DNA from: Bifidobacterium aemilianum
GTDB lineage: Bacteria; Actinomycetota; Actinomycetes; Actinomycetales; Bifidobacteriaceae
DNA: 64,000 bases
Direction: 5' to 3'
Assembly (NCBI RefSeq): GCF_003315635.1
Contig: NZ_PDCG01000006.1
Location: 1 to 64,000, forward strand
Part shown: positions 16,972 to 25,873 of the stretch, piece by piece
Numbering within the stretch: the stretch's first letter is position 1
How the letters are laid out: every line of letters begins with the position of its first letter
The notes under the pieces: generated by a model
Told to the model about the DNA's origin: nothing
The model's input: the letters and a program-made list of their open reading frames with translations, nothing else
Database searches by the model: none
Made by a program: the position numbers and the translations under genes

Positions 16972-17122
16972 CGGCTGGCTGACAACCGGTGAAGCTGATG
17001 CAGCCCTGTGGATTTCCTGGTCTGGCTTCCACATGCGTACCGGCACCACCGCTCCTTGGGCTTGTGACCATGGGAAACGATGGCAGCGTATCCGTCATGC
17101 TACTGATTGCCGGGTATGAATA

Positions 17123-17162
17123 TCCCATCCTGTTCACATGCTGGCATATGGACAGGATGGGA
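17123..17162 (-). terminator. Hairpin downstream of rnc
   Basis: Eleven-base arms TCCCATCCTGT (17123-17133) and ACAGGATGGGA (17152-17162) pair perfectly around an 18-nt loop, 38 bp past the rnc stop and before the ilvB promoter region. The T-tract on the minus side is weak (TATTCAT). Confidence 0.5.
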
Positions 17163-17199
17163 ATGGACTTCGTCGTCCTCGTCGGCTGAGCGCCGATAG

Positions 17200-18456
17200 C
17201 TAGGCCTGGTTGGCTTGGTCGGTCTCGCTGGCAGCAGTGGACTCCGTAGGGGACCCAACCGCGCTTATGGTACCGGCTTCCCCTGCGCTCGCTGCTGCGT
17301 CATCGGTCTTCGCTGCGGGCCCGGCCGTGGCCGTCTGCTTCTTTCGTTCCTCAGACCGCTTGCGGGCTGCTGCGGCAACGGCCATTTGGGCTTGCAGGTT
17401 CTTTTTGCTCTTCTCTTGGATCTCAGCAAGACGCTGCTTGGTCAGTGCCTTCTCCTCCTCGGTTTCCTCCCTGACCTCTTTGGCCGGCTTGTCTTCAACG
17501 GCGGCAGTGACCGCCGATTCCTCCCCTGGCTCCTCCGGCTTATAGGAGTTCTCCCAGTCAATCGACTTCCAACCGGCGGCGGCCGCTTGCAGTTGATCAG
17601 CGCTGATAGTGGTGTTCTTGGGGGCCTTGCGCGTCTTCTTGATAGGCTTGGGCGACTTGTCCTCAAAGGACTTGATTTTCTTCCAGCAGTAGGCCGCCGC
17701 GTTCAGTTGTGCCTTGCGCTTGCTGCTGCCCTCGCCCTTGGCGATGGCCTCGGTCTTGCCCCCCAGGAGCACCTCGGCGGTAAAGACCTGGGCGAATTCG
17801 GGTCCGGAGACGGACATGCGGTATTCAACCTCACCTAGGCCCATCTCGCGGGCCTTGACCACCAGAGCGGTCTTCCAGTCCAGTTCCGGCCCCTCGCTGG
17901 CAACCTCCTCCAAGGTCTCATCAAGGAGCTTATGGACCACGGCGCGTGCCTTGGTGATGCCATGCTGCACGAACACGGCACCCAACAGCGACTCGAAGAT
18001 GTCGCACAGGATGGAGTCCTTCTGTGAACCCCCGGTCTTGCGTTCGCCTTTGCCCAGCAAGATGTAGGGGCCCACGTGGAGCTTTGATTTTGCCACTCCG
18101 GCCAGGGATTCCTCCGAAACCGCCTTGGCTCGGATCTTGGCCAGCTGGCCCTCGCTCATATCGGGGTGGCTCTTGTAGAGGGTCTCGGTGGTGACCAGTT
18201 CCAGCACAGCGTCTCCCAGGAATTCCAAGCGCTCATAGTTGAGGGCTCCCTGGTGCTCATTGGAGAAGGATCGGTGGGTCAGGGCCTGAATCAGCAGGTT
18301 GGGCTCAAGATCTGCTCCCAGGGCTTCCAGAAGCTGCTTGGTGGGGTCTCCTGGAGCAGCGTTGGCAAGTGCGGCAGAGTCAGTGGATGGGGTTGCTTCG
18401 GTCTTGGCTGTTGCTGCCGTAGCCGCTTTCGCTGCGGAAGTCTTCTTGTCTGTCAT
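17200..18456 (-). CDS. rnc: Ribonuclease III with long C-terminal extension
   Basis: The enzyme cleaves double-stranded RNA, including rRNA precursors. The RNase III domain (~residues 39-185) has LTHRSFSNE, the signature NYERLEFLGDAVLEL with catalytic acidic residues, and CDIFESLLGAVF. A dsRBD follows (WKTALVVKAREMG to AQLNAAAYCWKKI). The family norm is ~230 residues; this protein has 418. It adds a ~38-residue Ala/Thr-rich N-terminus and ~145 C-terminal residues rich in Lys, Glu and Ala with a likely helical EEKALTKQRLAEIQEKSKKN stretch. It is downstream of rpmF in the cluster sepIVA-yceD-rpmF-rnc but separated from it by a terminator. Confidence 0.95.
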   Translation of the reverse strand: MTDKKTSAAKAATAATAKTEATPSTDSAALANAAPGDPTKQLLEALGADLEPNLLIQALTHRSFSNEHQGALNYERLEFLGDAVLELVTTETLYKSHPDMSEGQLAKIRAKAVSEESLAGVAKSKLHVGPYILLGKGERKTGGSQKDSILCDIFESLLGAVFVQHGITKARAVVHKLLDETLEEVASEGPELDWKTALVVKAREMGLGEVEYRMSVSGPEFAQVFTAEVLLGGKTEAIAKGEGSSKRKAQLNAAAYCWKKIKSFEDKSPKPIKKTRKAPKNTTISADQLQAAAAGWKSIDWENSYKPEEPGEESAVTAAVEDKPAKEVREETEEEKALTKQRLAEIQEKSKKNLQAQMAVAAAARKRSEERKKQTATAGPAAKTDDAAASAGEAGTISAVGSPTESTAASETDQANQA

Positions 18457-18787
18457 CTGAAGTCATACTCCTTGTTCTGCTTGCTGCACATGACGAAGCG
18501 TCATGAACACGGTTGCCCAGACTCTTGTGCATGACTCTGGGCAACCGGGCTTGGGTGCAACAAACCATGCCCACTTCTATAACGAGGTCTTAGCTTAGCA
18601 ACTCGCGGTTAAAATGTTGGAATTACATGCGAAAACTTGGGTGCTAACTTTTTGCTATATAATGTCAACCTTTTTGCTATCGCTGAGACTCCGCTCAGCT
18701 TCCGGCCAGCAGGCAATACGGATCAGTTCCTCCTGACCCGGTCGGCCATGCCGCAAGACCCACACCCCCCGCCAGCGTGAGAATATG
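18457..18787. other. Intergenic region between rnc and rpmF
   Basis: It contains no gene. It holds a perfect 12-bp-stem hairpin at 18510-18547 (CGGTTGCCCAGA / TCTGGGCAACCG), close to the rnc start, which may sit in its 5' leader. It also holds a pair of direct repeats at 646-680 of this kilobase. The centre is AT-rich, as expected for a promoter that serves rnc alone. Confidence 0.5.
18646..18680. repeat. Direct repeats CTTTTTGCTAT, 22-bp spacing
   Basis: CTTTTTGCTAT occurs at 18648-18658 and 18670-18680, one start to the next 22 bp, about two helical turns. Between them on the minus strand is a perfect TTGACA (-35-like). The spacing on one DNA face suggests a protein-binding site in front of rnc. 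Confidence 0.4.
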
Positions 18788-18820
18788 AAAAAAGCCCCAC
18801 CATCCGTCGATGGCAGGGCT
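18788..18820 (-). terminator. Rho-independent terminator of rpmF
   Basis: On the minus strand AGCCCTGCCAT and ATGGTGGGGCT form a stem with two mismatches around GGCG-type loop sequence, followed directly by TTTTTT. It lies 22 bp past the rpmF stop. This is the clearest classical terminator in the window. Confidence 0.85.
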
Positions 18821-18841
18821 TAAGACTCAGCGGTCCGTCAA

Positions 18842-19036
18842 TCAGATGCTGTGACCCGGACGGATGGCCTCACGGTAGGTGCGGCCGCGGAAATTGCCGC
18901 AGCTGGGGCATGCCATGTGGGGCAGGCTGGGGGCGCCGCAGTTGGGGCAAGCGACGGTCTGCACGGCCGAGGCCTTCCAGTTGGCGCGACGCGAGTGGGT
19001 ATTGGCGCGCGAAGTCTTGTACTTTGGCAATGCCAT
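18842..19036 (-). CDS. rpmF: 50S ribosomal protein L32
   Basis: The 64-residue ribosomal protein starts [20 protein letters not shown], the usual L32 N-terminus. It has two CxxC pairs (ACPNCGAP and ACPSCGNF), so it is the zinc-binding version. The ATG at 19036 is preceded by an AGAGGAAT-type site. It belongs to the actinobacterial coaD/SepIVA/YceD/rpmF/rnc cluster. Confidence 0.96.
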   Translation of the reverse strand: MALPKYKTSRANTHSRRANWKASAVQTVACPNCGAPSLPHMACPSCGNFRGRTYREAIRPGHSI

Positions 19037-19313
19037 GATGATTCCTCTGTTTCGTTCGAACGATTCAGCTTAAGCGTTCTGTATATTAGCGCATCGGTCG
19101 TACATTTGCCATTCGTCGGCCCTGTCGGCATGCGGGAACGAGGCCTTGCTCCGGGAGCACACCCCGGCAAGGGTCCTTGGCGTACTCGCCAGGGCAGTAC
19201 GTCTTCAGGCTTGCCCGATTGAGTTTCGCTCGGTGGAACTCAGGCCCTTGGTGCTCTCAGTATCCTCAGGGTCCCTGTTGTCGTGCAGTGTTGCCTGGTG
19301 CCGCCCAGAGCCC

Positions 19314-19961
19314 TCAGTTCCCTGAGTGCCCTGTAGCCTCCTCGGCCTCAAGTTCGGCCTTGAGGGCCTCCAATTGGCTGAAGCGGTTGTCGATGACCTC
19401 GTGCTGGTGGCCGGGGTTCTCGTTGAGGTTGATGCCGCACTGGGGGCACAGACCCTGGCAATCTGGCTTGCAGAGCAGCTTGAGGGGCAAGGACTCGACC
19501 AGGTTATCGCGCAGGAGCGCTTCGACATCGGCAAAACCGCCATCCTGGCTCAGGGGGTAGCTGTCGCCCCCTTCCTCCTCGCCGGCGATGATGTCGATCT
19601 CCTCCTCCTTGGAGGCCCGCCCCCCGCCTTGGCTGCGGCTATGGGACGAGTCCTTGGGCTGTTCGGCCTCATAGGGGAAGAAGACGGTGACATCGACCTT
19701 CCAATCCCTGTTGATCGGTTTGAGGCAGCGGGTGCATTCGGCATGGAGGGGCGCTGTGATGTGCCCGGTGAGCAGCAGGCCGTCCACAATGGAATCAATC
19801 GAGCCGACCAGCCTTACGTCCGCCCCCTCTTGAATGCCTACAATCTTGTCCCCAATGCCGCTGGGAGCGGGGAAGACCATGTCTACGGCCTTGCTCTGCC
19901 CCGGGCGCGACGAAACCTGGGCGACGGGTATGGCCCATGCTGAATCTTCTGGACGTGGCAC
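19314..19961 (-). CDS. YceD/DUF177 family protein, linked to 23S rRNA accumulation
   Basis: The 215-residue protein has the DUF177 core: LLLTGHITAPLHAECTRCLK (~residues 62-81), then an acidic hydrophobic stretch, ALLRDNLVESLPLKLLC, and the terminal zinc-like motif CKPDCQGLCPQCGINLN. The family lies next to rpmF in most bacteria and is linked to 23S rRNA accumulation. The start is GTG at 19961 with GGAGG 8 nt upstream, the GGAGG lying in the last codons of the preceding gene, so the two are translationally coupled. A ~35-residue Ser/Gly/Glu-rich insert is present mid-protein. Confidence 0.9.
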   Translation of the reverse strand: MPRPEDSAWAIPVAQVSSRPGQSKAVDMVFPAPSGIGDKIVGIQEGADVRLVGSIDSIVDGLLLTGHITAPLHAECTRCLKPINRDWKVDVTVFFPYEAEQPKDSSHSRSQGGGRASKEEEIDIIAGEEEGGDSYPLSQDGGFADVEALLRDNLVESLPLKLLCKPDCQGLCPQCGINLNENPGHQHEVIDNRFSQLEALKAELEAEEATGHSGN

Positions 19962-19964
19962 TAA

Positions 19965-20720
19965 TCAAACCTCCGGGTAATCGCTGGCTTCCAGGTGCGG
20001 GACCTGGACGGCTTCTGTTTCCTGACGTTCCTCGAGCACCTTCAGTCCGGCCTTGACATCCGTGCTGAGTTTGCCCAACTGCTCTTCTAGCTCACCCATG
20101 ACCTTTTGGCAATAGCGATCAGCTCCCTGCGTAAGGTGGGTGGCTTTGGCCTGGGCCTGGTCGAGCATGGACCGGGCCTTCTGCTGGGCCAGGGCGGTCA
20201 CGTTCTCCTGGCTGACCAGGAACTGGGCCTGTTCCTGGGCCTCATTGACCGTATCGGTCGCCTGGCTTTTGGCCGAGCTGATGATGGCGTTGGCCTGGCT
20301 CTGGGCGTTCTCCAGACGCCGCTCTGACTCGCGCATGAGCGATGAGGCGCGCTCCAGCTGCACCGGCAGCATGCTCTTGAGCTCAGTCAACTGGTCGGCG
20401 AACTCCCGGCGGTCGACCTTGACGCTGGAGGGTGCGAATAGGCTGCCCTTGGCCTGGTCCAGCAGTTCTTCGAGGTGGTCGATGATGTCGTAGACCGTGG
20501 TGAATTCCTGCCTGCTCTTCTCATCCTCGGGGTCGAGCGGGTCCCCGTCCTCGGCGCTCTCGCGCAAGTCTGGCAGCCCTTCCATGGCGAAGAGCGGTTG
20601 GGGCTGGTCGGCATGGACGTCATCCATGTCCTGGTCCTCCGCCGGGTCCATCTGGTCCGAAGGGATCATCAGGTCATCCCCCTGGTCGCCCCTGTGCTCG
20701 GCATCCTGCTCAAAACTCAT
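19965..20720 (-). CDS. SepIVA/DivIVA-like coiled-coil division protein
   Basis: The 251-residue protein has an acidic disordered N-terminus (to ~75), a helix-rich segment TTVYDIIDHLEELLDQAKGS, then a long coiled coil rich in Ala, Gln and Glu (NAQSQANAIISSAKSQATDT onward). This resembles DivIVA and F0F1 b-subunit coils. Its place between coaD and yceD-rpmF-rnc matches mycobacterial SepIVA (order sepIVA-DUF177-rnc), a septum and elongation protein, so that identity is inferred from synteny and shape. The start at 20720 has AAAGGA 7 nt upstream; longer upstream versions lack this. Confidence 0.75.
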   Translation of the reverse strand: MSFEQDAEHRGDQGDDLMIPSDQMDPAEDQDMDDVHADQPQPLFAMEGLPDLRESAEDGDPLDPEDEKSRQEFTTVYDIIDHLEELLDQAKGSLFAPSSVKVDRREFADQLTELKSMLPVQLERASSLMRESERRLENAQSQANAIISSAKSQATDTVNEAQEQAQFLVSQENVTALAQQKARSMLDQAQAKATHLTQGADRYCQKVMGELEEQLGKLSTDVKAGLKVLEERQETEAVQVPHLEASDYPEV

Positions 20721-20800
20721 GACTCGTCCTTTCCCCGTACGCTGTACGACCCTATGGCCTTGCATACCGCCGGGCCTCGCTGTTGACGCTTGGCTCCAGC

Positions 20801-21301
20801 TTACTGGTTTGTTGTGGCTTGCAGTCCCAAGGCCTCCTGAAGCATGGCCGGCACGCAATCGGGCACCATGCCGGTCACATCGCCTCCATGCCGGGCCACA
20901 TCCTTGACGATTGAACTGGAGATATGCTCCAGCACCGGGTCGGCTGGCAGGAAGAGGGTCTCGACGCCAGCCAGCTTGCGGTTGACCAGGGCCATGCCCA
21001 ACTCGGCCTCATAATCGCCGTTCTGCCGCAGGCCCTTGACGATCACGGTGGCCCCTACCTTCTTGCAGTAATCGGTAATCAGCCCGTCGGTGGAAGTGAC
21101 CTTGACCCTGCTGAAACCGTCCTTGTCCAGGGCCCTGCGAATCACACCGACCCTGGTCTGTTCGGAGAACAGCGGTGTCTTGGCGGCATTGACGGCCACG
21201 ACCACGTGCACTTCCTCAAAGAATCCGGCGCTGCGCTCGATCACGTCCAGATGACCGGCCGTCACGGGGTCATAGGAGCCGGGGCATACTGCAATAGTCA
21301 T
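20801..21301 (-). CDS. coaD: Phosphopantetheine adenylyltransferase
   Basis: This 166-residue nucleotidyltransferase makes dephospho-CoA from 4'-phosphopantetheine and ATP. The N-terminal [20 protein letters not shown] carries the (T/S)xGH-type HxGH signature (TAGH), and [17 protein letters not shown] is the adenylate-binding loop. The C-terminal [16 protein letters not shown] is the ISST-type motif. The length is normal. No strong ribosome binding site is seen at this ATG, but the protein start aligns with the family. It is upstream of the SepIVA-like gene on the same strand. Confidence 0.97.
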   Translation of the reverse strand: MTIAVCPGSYDPVTAGHLDVIERSAGFFEEVHVVVAVNAAKTPLFSEQTRVGVIRRALDKDGFSRVKVTSTDGLITDYCKKVGATVIVKGLRQNGDYEAELGMALVNRKLAGVETLFLPADPVLEHISSSIVKDVARHGGDVTGMVPDCVPAMLQEALGLQATTNQ

Positions 21302-21498
21302 AGGTCTAGGGTAGCGCCCAGTCGGGTCAAGTCGCCGCCCTGATGCGGGGAGCCTGGCGAATGGGCCGGCGGTCTGCCGGGTCGGATTGGTCTGCCGGGG
21401 TGCGACAGCGGAAGTTGTGGCCAGTACCTATGATGGAGACCAGGTGAACATACGGAAAGATTGACCACCAGATGTGGTCGGGAGATACGGAGGTTGGG

Positions 21499-21831
21499 AT
21501 GCTTGAGGACGCTGTGATGTTTACTGGAATGACTCTTATTCACAACCAGGCCGACCCCGTGTCGCCGCTGTCGTCGGACCCCGATTCCGCCGCGGGCACT
21601 GCGGTTCTGGAACGGCCCCAGGCCGAGGAGCAGACCGAACGCTCCGACAACGGTGATGCCGACCGCTACGCCCACTACGTCTCCAAGGATCGGATCAACG
21701 AATCCCGGCTCACCGGACGCCCAGTGGTCGCCCTCTGCGGCAAGATCTGGGTTCCCAAGCACGACCCCTCCCAGTACCCCGTCTGCCCGGACTGCCGTCG
21801 CATCTACGAGGAGATGACCAAGGCCCGCTGA
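21499..21831 (+). CDS. DUF3039 domain protein
   Basis: The ~110-residue actinobacterial protein has the DUF3039 core: GTAVLERPQ, RYAHYVSKDRI, TGRPVVALCGKIWVPKHDP and VCPDCRRIYEEM. The three Cys residues could bind a metal; function is unknown. I chose ATG 21499 because CGGAGG lies 5 nt upstream. ATG 21517 also has a usable GAGGA. It converges with pncB, whose stop is 12 bp away. Confidence 0.85.
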   Translation: MLEDAVMFTGMTLIHNQADPVSPLSSDPDSAAGTAVLERPQAEEQTERSDNGDADRYAHYVSKDRINESRLTGRPVVALCGKIWVPKHDPSQYPVCPDCRRIYEEMTKAR

Positions 21832-21843
21832 GTCTGGGCGGTT

Positions 21844-23166
21844 TTACAACACCTGGGTTTCGGTGGGGATTACCGCTTCGCCTCTCATCAGTGATTGGGC
21901 GGTGATGGGTAGTTCCTTCAAGGCTTGGGCCCGGTAGTCGTGTGCTTCCATGATGGCTTGGTGGCCTTGGCGGCTGCTGTCGATCCGGCCATGGTCCACG
22001 TAGGGAACCAACAGGTCCTTCCAATCCTCGTCCGGTTGGAAGGCGGCCAGCTTCTCCTCGGACCCGGAGATGATGTGCTCGGTCTCGGCCAGGTAATACT
22101 CGTAGGAGCGGTAGGCCAATTTGCGGCCTGGCACGGTGGCCTTGTTCTTCGATTTCTTGGCCACGGGTTCCATGACCCCTTGGGAGTTCTCGCGCTCGGT
22201 CAGTTTGTAGACCATGGCGCAGGTGGGGGCGCCGGAGCCGGTGACCAGCTGGGTGCCCACACCATAGGAGTCGACCGGGGCGGTCTGCAAGGCCGCGATG
22301 GCGTACTCATCCAAGTCATTGGTGACCGTGATCCTGGTCTTGGAGGCTCCCAGGGCGTCCAGCTGGTTGCGGACCCGTTGGGCCAAGGAGGCCAAGTCTC
22401 CCGAATCAATCCGCACACCGCCCAGGTCCGGGCCGGCCACCTTGACTGCGGTCTTGACGGCCTCCTCAATGTTGTAGGTGTCGACCAGGAGGGCGGTGTC
22501 CTTGCCCAGGGCCTGAACCTGGGAGCGGAAGGCCTCCTCCTCGTTGTCGTGCACCAGGGTGAAGCAGTGGGCCGCCGTGCCGATGGCCTTGAGGCCGTAC
22601 AACTGGGCGGCCAGGAGGTTGGCTGTGCCCTGGAATCCTCCGATCACAGCGGCTCTTGAGGCCGCGACTGCCGACCACTCGTTGGTGCGCCGGGCTCCCA
22701 TGTCCATGCAGGGGCGATCTTTGGCGGCCGAGACCATGCGGGAAGCGGCCGAGGCCACGGCCGAATCGTAATTGAGGACCGATAGGATTAGGGTCTCCAG
22801 TAGGGTGCACTGGCCGAAGGTCCCCTCCACTTGGAGGATGGGCGAGTTGGGGAAGAACATCTCGCCTTCCCGGTAGCCCTTGATGGACCCGTCGAAGTGG
22901 AAGCTCTCCAGCCACTTGATGGTCTTGCGGCTGACGATCTTCCGGTCCGATAGGAAGCGGAGGTCCTCGTCATCCAGATGGAAGCGCTCCAGGGCGTCGA
23001 GGATTCGGCCGGTTCCAGCGACCACCCCGTAGCGGCGGCCTTCCGGCAGGTGCCTGGTGAAGACCTCGAAGACGCACTTGCGGTCGGCGGTGCCGTCCTG
23101 CAAGGCCGCGTCCAACATGGTGTATTCATACATATCGGTCATGAACGCCGGTGAATAGTCGACCAT
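21844..23166 (-). CDS. pncB: Nicotinate phosphoribosyltransferase
   Basis: The enzyme converts nicotinate and PRPP to nicotinate mononucleotide, the entry step of NAD salvage. Family blocks include FMTDMYEYTMLDAAL at the start, FPNSPILQVEG, the RRTNEWSAVAASRAAVIGG region, and GVRIDSGDLASL forming the phosphoribosyl-binding loop, with GVGTQLVTG after it. The start at 23166 has GGAAGG 7 nt upstream; the seven extra codons to a TTG at 23187 encode that ribosome binding site. The 440-residue length is normal. Confidence 0.96.
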   Translation of the reverse strand: MVDYSPAFMTDMYEYTMLDAALQDGTADRKCVFEVFTRHLPEGRRYGVVAGTGRILDALERFHLDDEDLRFLSDRKIVSRKTIKWLESFHFDGSIKGYREGEMFFPNSPILQVEGTFGQCTLLETLILSVLNYDSAVASAASRMVSAAKDRPCMDMGARRTNEWSAVAASRAAVIGGFQGTANLLAAQLYGLKAIGTAAHCFTLVHDNEEEAFRSQVQALGKDTALLVDTYNIEEAVKTAVKVAGPDLGGVRIDSGDLASLAQRVRNQLDALGASKTRITVTNDLDEYAIAALQTAPVDSYGVGTQLVTGSGAPTCAMVYKLTERENSQGVMEPVAKKSKNKATVPGRKLAYRSYEYYLAETEHIISGSEEKLAAFQPDEDWKDLLVPYVDHGRIDSSRQGHQAIMEAHDYRAQALKELPITAQSLMRGEAVIPTETQVL

Positions 23167-23286
23167 TCCAATGCCTTCCCTTGCCAACCCCTGAACCGGA
23201 TTGAACTCTCCTTATATCTGGAGTCTAGTTGCCTCAGGTGATTTCCGGTAGGAGCTGAGCGGCAGCTGCCACCTGCCGGCGCCAGC

Positions 23287-23364
23287 CTCACCCCAACTCC
23301 AAGTATCCCCACCGGCCTTCATGGCTTGGGCCATCCGGCCCAAGCCACTCGTCCCTGGGGTGAG
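23287..23364. repeat. Palindromic intergenic element, copy 1
   Basis: Outer arms CTCACCCCA (23287-23295) and TGGGGTGAG (23356-23364) enclose inner arms GGCTTGGGCC (23323-23332) and GGCCCAAGCC (23337-23346), so the 78-bp unit can fold into a nested hairpin. It shares its outer arms with elements at 23600-23677 and 56293-56436. It lies in the 699-bp gap between pncB and the Pr6Pr protein gene. Confidence 0.75.
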
Positions 23365-23599
23365 TCGAATGGGGGCACCTCTGTCGTGCCTGTGCTTGTG
23401 AAATGTTTACAGGGGCACCGTGTTTACTGTGGCAAGTGTGTTCCCAACGCTCAGGTGTTCGTTATATCTGGTGGGTTTGCAGCGCTAGCGTGCCTGCTGT
23501 GGCAGCCGAGTCTGCAGCACTGAGGCGTCTCTTGTCTCGAGCCGGCTTGAGTCCTGACGGGTCTGATCCTGTGGCAGGCCCTCTCTTCGCGGTCGTAGG

Positions 23600-23677
23600 C
23601 TCACCCCAATCTCAAGTACCAGCACTGACTCCTAGCGTTTAAGCCAACTGGCCCTGGGTACTTGGCCTTGGGGTGAG
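23600..23677. repeat. Palindromic intergenic element, copy 2
   Basis: Outer arms CTCACCCCAA (23600-23609) and TTGGGGTGAG (23668-23677) are perfect, and CAAGTACC (23613-23620) / GGTACTTG (23657-23664) continue the stem. The 78-bp length equals that of copy 1, but the inner sequence differs. A further lone half (TTGGGGTGAG) is at 23727-23736. No gene is visible from 23167 to 23865 apart from these elements. Confidence 0.75.
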
Positions 23678-23865
23678 TCGGCTGGGAGGTGCTCGGTTGG
23701 GACGTGTCGGCTGGGACGTGGCCTGGTTGGGGTGAGTCGTTGGAGGGGGGTGAGGTATGCCTGCGCGGGTGCGGGCTAGGGATGAATATAGGGAGTTATG
23801 GTGAGTCGGTTAGGAGCGGGGTGGATTGTGCCGGCCTACGTGGCCCCTGCCCTATGCTGGATTGC

Positions 23866-24501
23866 ATGAGATTTCTTGCGGGACTATGGAGGCTGGCCAT
23901 CGCGGCCCTGTGCTTTGTGGGGACCTACCAGGCCTGGCAGACGCCATCGCGCTGGACCTATTTCTCTTTCCAAGCCGGATTCTTGCTGGGGTTGGTCATG
24001 CTGTGGGCCGGTGCCGCCAGCCTGCTCAAAGGAATCCAACCCCCGGCCTGGCTCAAGGGCTGCCTAACGGTCTATGCCATCCTTACCCTGCTGGCGTCGT
24101 TGCTCCTCATGCCGGCGGACAAGCAGCAAAGCCTACCTCTGGTCTGGGGCATCATGGCCACCACCGTCCTCTGTTATGTTGTGCCCATCATGACTCTCAC
24201 TGATTTCCTCCTGTGCGACCCCCACCGCCGTTTCAAGTGGCACTACACCTTCAGCTGGCTGGTCTACCTTCCGGCCTACCTGGCCTTCGTCGTCATTCGC
24301 GCCCAGCTGTGGCCACATTCTGGACCAGCGGCCGGTGGCAGCCCTTATCCCTACGCATTCATTGATCTTCCGGCCCTGGGGTGGATCCAGTTCGGCATCA
24401 ACGTCTTTGAGCTGCTTGCGGTCTGTGCGGGTCTGGGGTTGGTGGCCTTCCTCATTGACCATATCCTGCCGGCCAAACCCTTGTTGGGAAGGGTTCGCTG
24501 A
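23866..24501 (+). CDS. Pr6Pr family membrane protein
   Basis: The 211-residue polytopic protein has about six transmembrane segments (residues ~5-25, 33-58, 66-84, 92-112, 125-145 and 180-200). The TLTDFLLCDPHRRFKWHYTF and WLVYLPAYLAFVVIR blocks are typical of the Pr6Pr (FAR-17a/AIG1-like, DUF1624-type) membrane family of Gram-positives. The function is unknown. The ATG at 23866 begins directly with a hydrophobic helix; longer in-frame starts read through repeat-like sequence. It lies 84 bp upstream of rph. Confidence 0.75.
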   Translation: MRFLAGLWRLAIAALCFVGTYQAWQTPSRWTYFSFQAGFLLGLVMLWAGAASLLKGIQPPAWLKGCLTVYAILTLLASLLLMPADKQQSLPLVWGIMATTVLCYVVPIMTLTDFLLCDPHRRFKWHYTFSWLVYLPAYLAFVVIRAQLWPHSGPAAGGSPYPYAFIDLPALGWIQFGINVFELLAVCAGLGLVAFLIDHILPAKPLLGRVR

Positions 24502-24585
24502 CCCTCGACTTCGTATTGCTTTTCTGCGGTCTTGGGGCCGATACTGGTCCGAGTCCCGGGCTGAGCTTGGTGATAGGTTGGGAGT

Positions 24586-25350
24586 ATGGCTGAAATCAAA
24601 GATATGTTGCAGACTTCGCAGGTGATCCGCCCCGATGGGCGGGCGGTTGACGAGCTGCGCGCGGTACGGATCACCCGCCACTTCACCGACGCCCCGGAAG
24701 GTTCGGTCCTGATCGAGTGCGGGAGCACCCGCGTTATGTGCACCGCCACCTTCACGGCCGGCGTGCCCCGTTGGCGCCGGGATTCCGGCCTGGGCTGGGT
24801 CACGGCTGAATACGCCATGCTGCCCCGGGCCACTTCGGAGCGGACGGACCGTGAGGCCGTCAGGGGCAAGATCGGTGGTCGCACCCATGAGATCAGCCGG
24901 CTGATTGGTCGCTGCCTGCGCGGCGTCATCGACACCAAGGCCTTGGGTGAGAACCAGATCCAGATGGACTGCGATGTTCTTCAGGCCGACGGTGGCACCC
25001 GCACCGCTTCCATCACTGGAGCCTACGTTGCCCTGGTCGACGCCCTTCGCTGGGCCGAATCCAAGCGGCTGATCCACTCCGCCGACAAGGTGCTCAAGGA
25101 TGCTGTGTCGGCTGTGTCGGTCGGTGTCATCAACGGCACACCAATGCTGGACCTGCCATATATTGAGGACAGTCAGGCCATGACGGACATGAACGTGGCC
25201 ATGACCGGTTCCGGCGACTTCATTGAGATTCAAGGGACCGCCGAGCATCGTCCCTTCAACCGTCAGGAGCTGGGGACCCTACTTGACCTGGCGGAGAAGG
25301 GTAACAAGGAACTTCAGGCGGCCCAAAGGGCTGCGCTCGCCAAGGACTGA
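24586..25350 (+). CDS. rph: Ribonuclease PH
   Basis: This phosphate-dependent 3'-5' exoribonuclease trims tRNA 3' ends as a hexamer. Residues include [19 protein letters not shown] near the start, the phosphate-binding [18 protein letters not shown] region, and the metal-binding [19 protein letters not shown] and LPYIEDS (catalytic Asp) blocks. The length of 254 residues is slightly above the ~238 norm. It is followed by the nucleotide-hygiene gene rdgB, an arrangement (rph-rdgB) common in bacteria, here with an unusual 523-bp spacer. Confidence 0.96.
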   Translation: MAEIKDMLQTSQVIRPDGRAVDELRAVRITRHFTDAPEGSVLIECGSTRVMCTATFTAGVPRWRRDSGLGWVTAEYAMLPRATSERTDREAVRGKIGGRTHEISRLIGRCLRGVIDTKALGENQIQMDCDVLQADGGTRTASITGAYVALVDALRWAESKRLIHSADKVLKDAVSAVSVGVINGTPMLDLPYIEDSQAMTDMNVAMTGSGDFIEIQGTAEHRPFNRQELGTLLDLAEKGNKELQAAQRAALAKD

Positions 25351-25873
25351 GCCTGCCGGTTCTGGTGGGATGATGGAGGTTTTACGGCCTTGCTGCTCAC
25401 CGGTTGGCGATGTATCGTTCGCCGGTTGGCATTCAGTGGTTCGATGATCGGTGGTCCGGCAGTTCGTGGTCCGCTGTTTGGTAGTCCACTGGTTTGGTGG
25501 TCGCTGGCCTGGTGGTTCAGAATCCCGGCGGCCTGGTGATCTGGCGATTTGGTCTGGACCTGCATTGCAGCGGTCGCTGGTCCGGTGGTTAGGGGTTTGG
25601 AAGCCAGTGGCCTTATGCCCGGTAATCAGCCCTCTGGTCTGTGGCCGGCGGTGCGGAGGTCGCTGGTTTGTGGGGGTCGATGGTTCGGTGGCCCGGAAGT
25701 TTGACGATTCACCAATCGGCAGTCGGTGGCTCGGCATACGCGCGGTGCTGCGATCCGGTGGTTTGGCCGTCATTGGCTGATCAGATTCTGACCGGGATGG
25801 TGCAGTTGACTGTTGGCAAGGCGAATGTCGGGTAAGCACATAGATACTGGCATTAATAAGGAAGGAAGCGGTC
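25351..25873. other. GT-rich, repeat-like spacer between rph and rdgB
   Basis: No coding sequence is supported here. From about 25400 to 25760 the plus strand is a degenerate string of GGTGGTC/CCGGTGGTT/GCTGGT-type words with no exact period, so it reads as simple-sequence DNA. Its frames translate only to low-complexity Pro/His/Arg- or Gly/Trp-rich strings. The AGGAAGGAAG at the right end belongs to rdgB. Confidence 0.5.

Noticed and set aside
25351..25873. Pro/His-rich minus-strand frames between rph and rdgB
   Set aside because: They translate the GT-rich repeat words and lack any start signal or domain.
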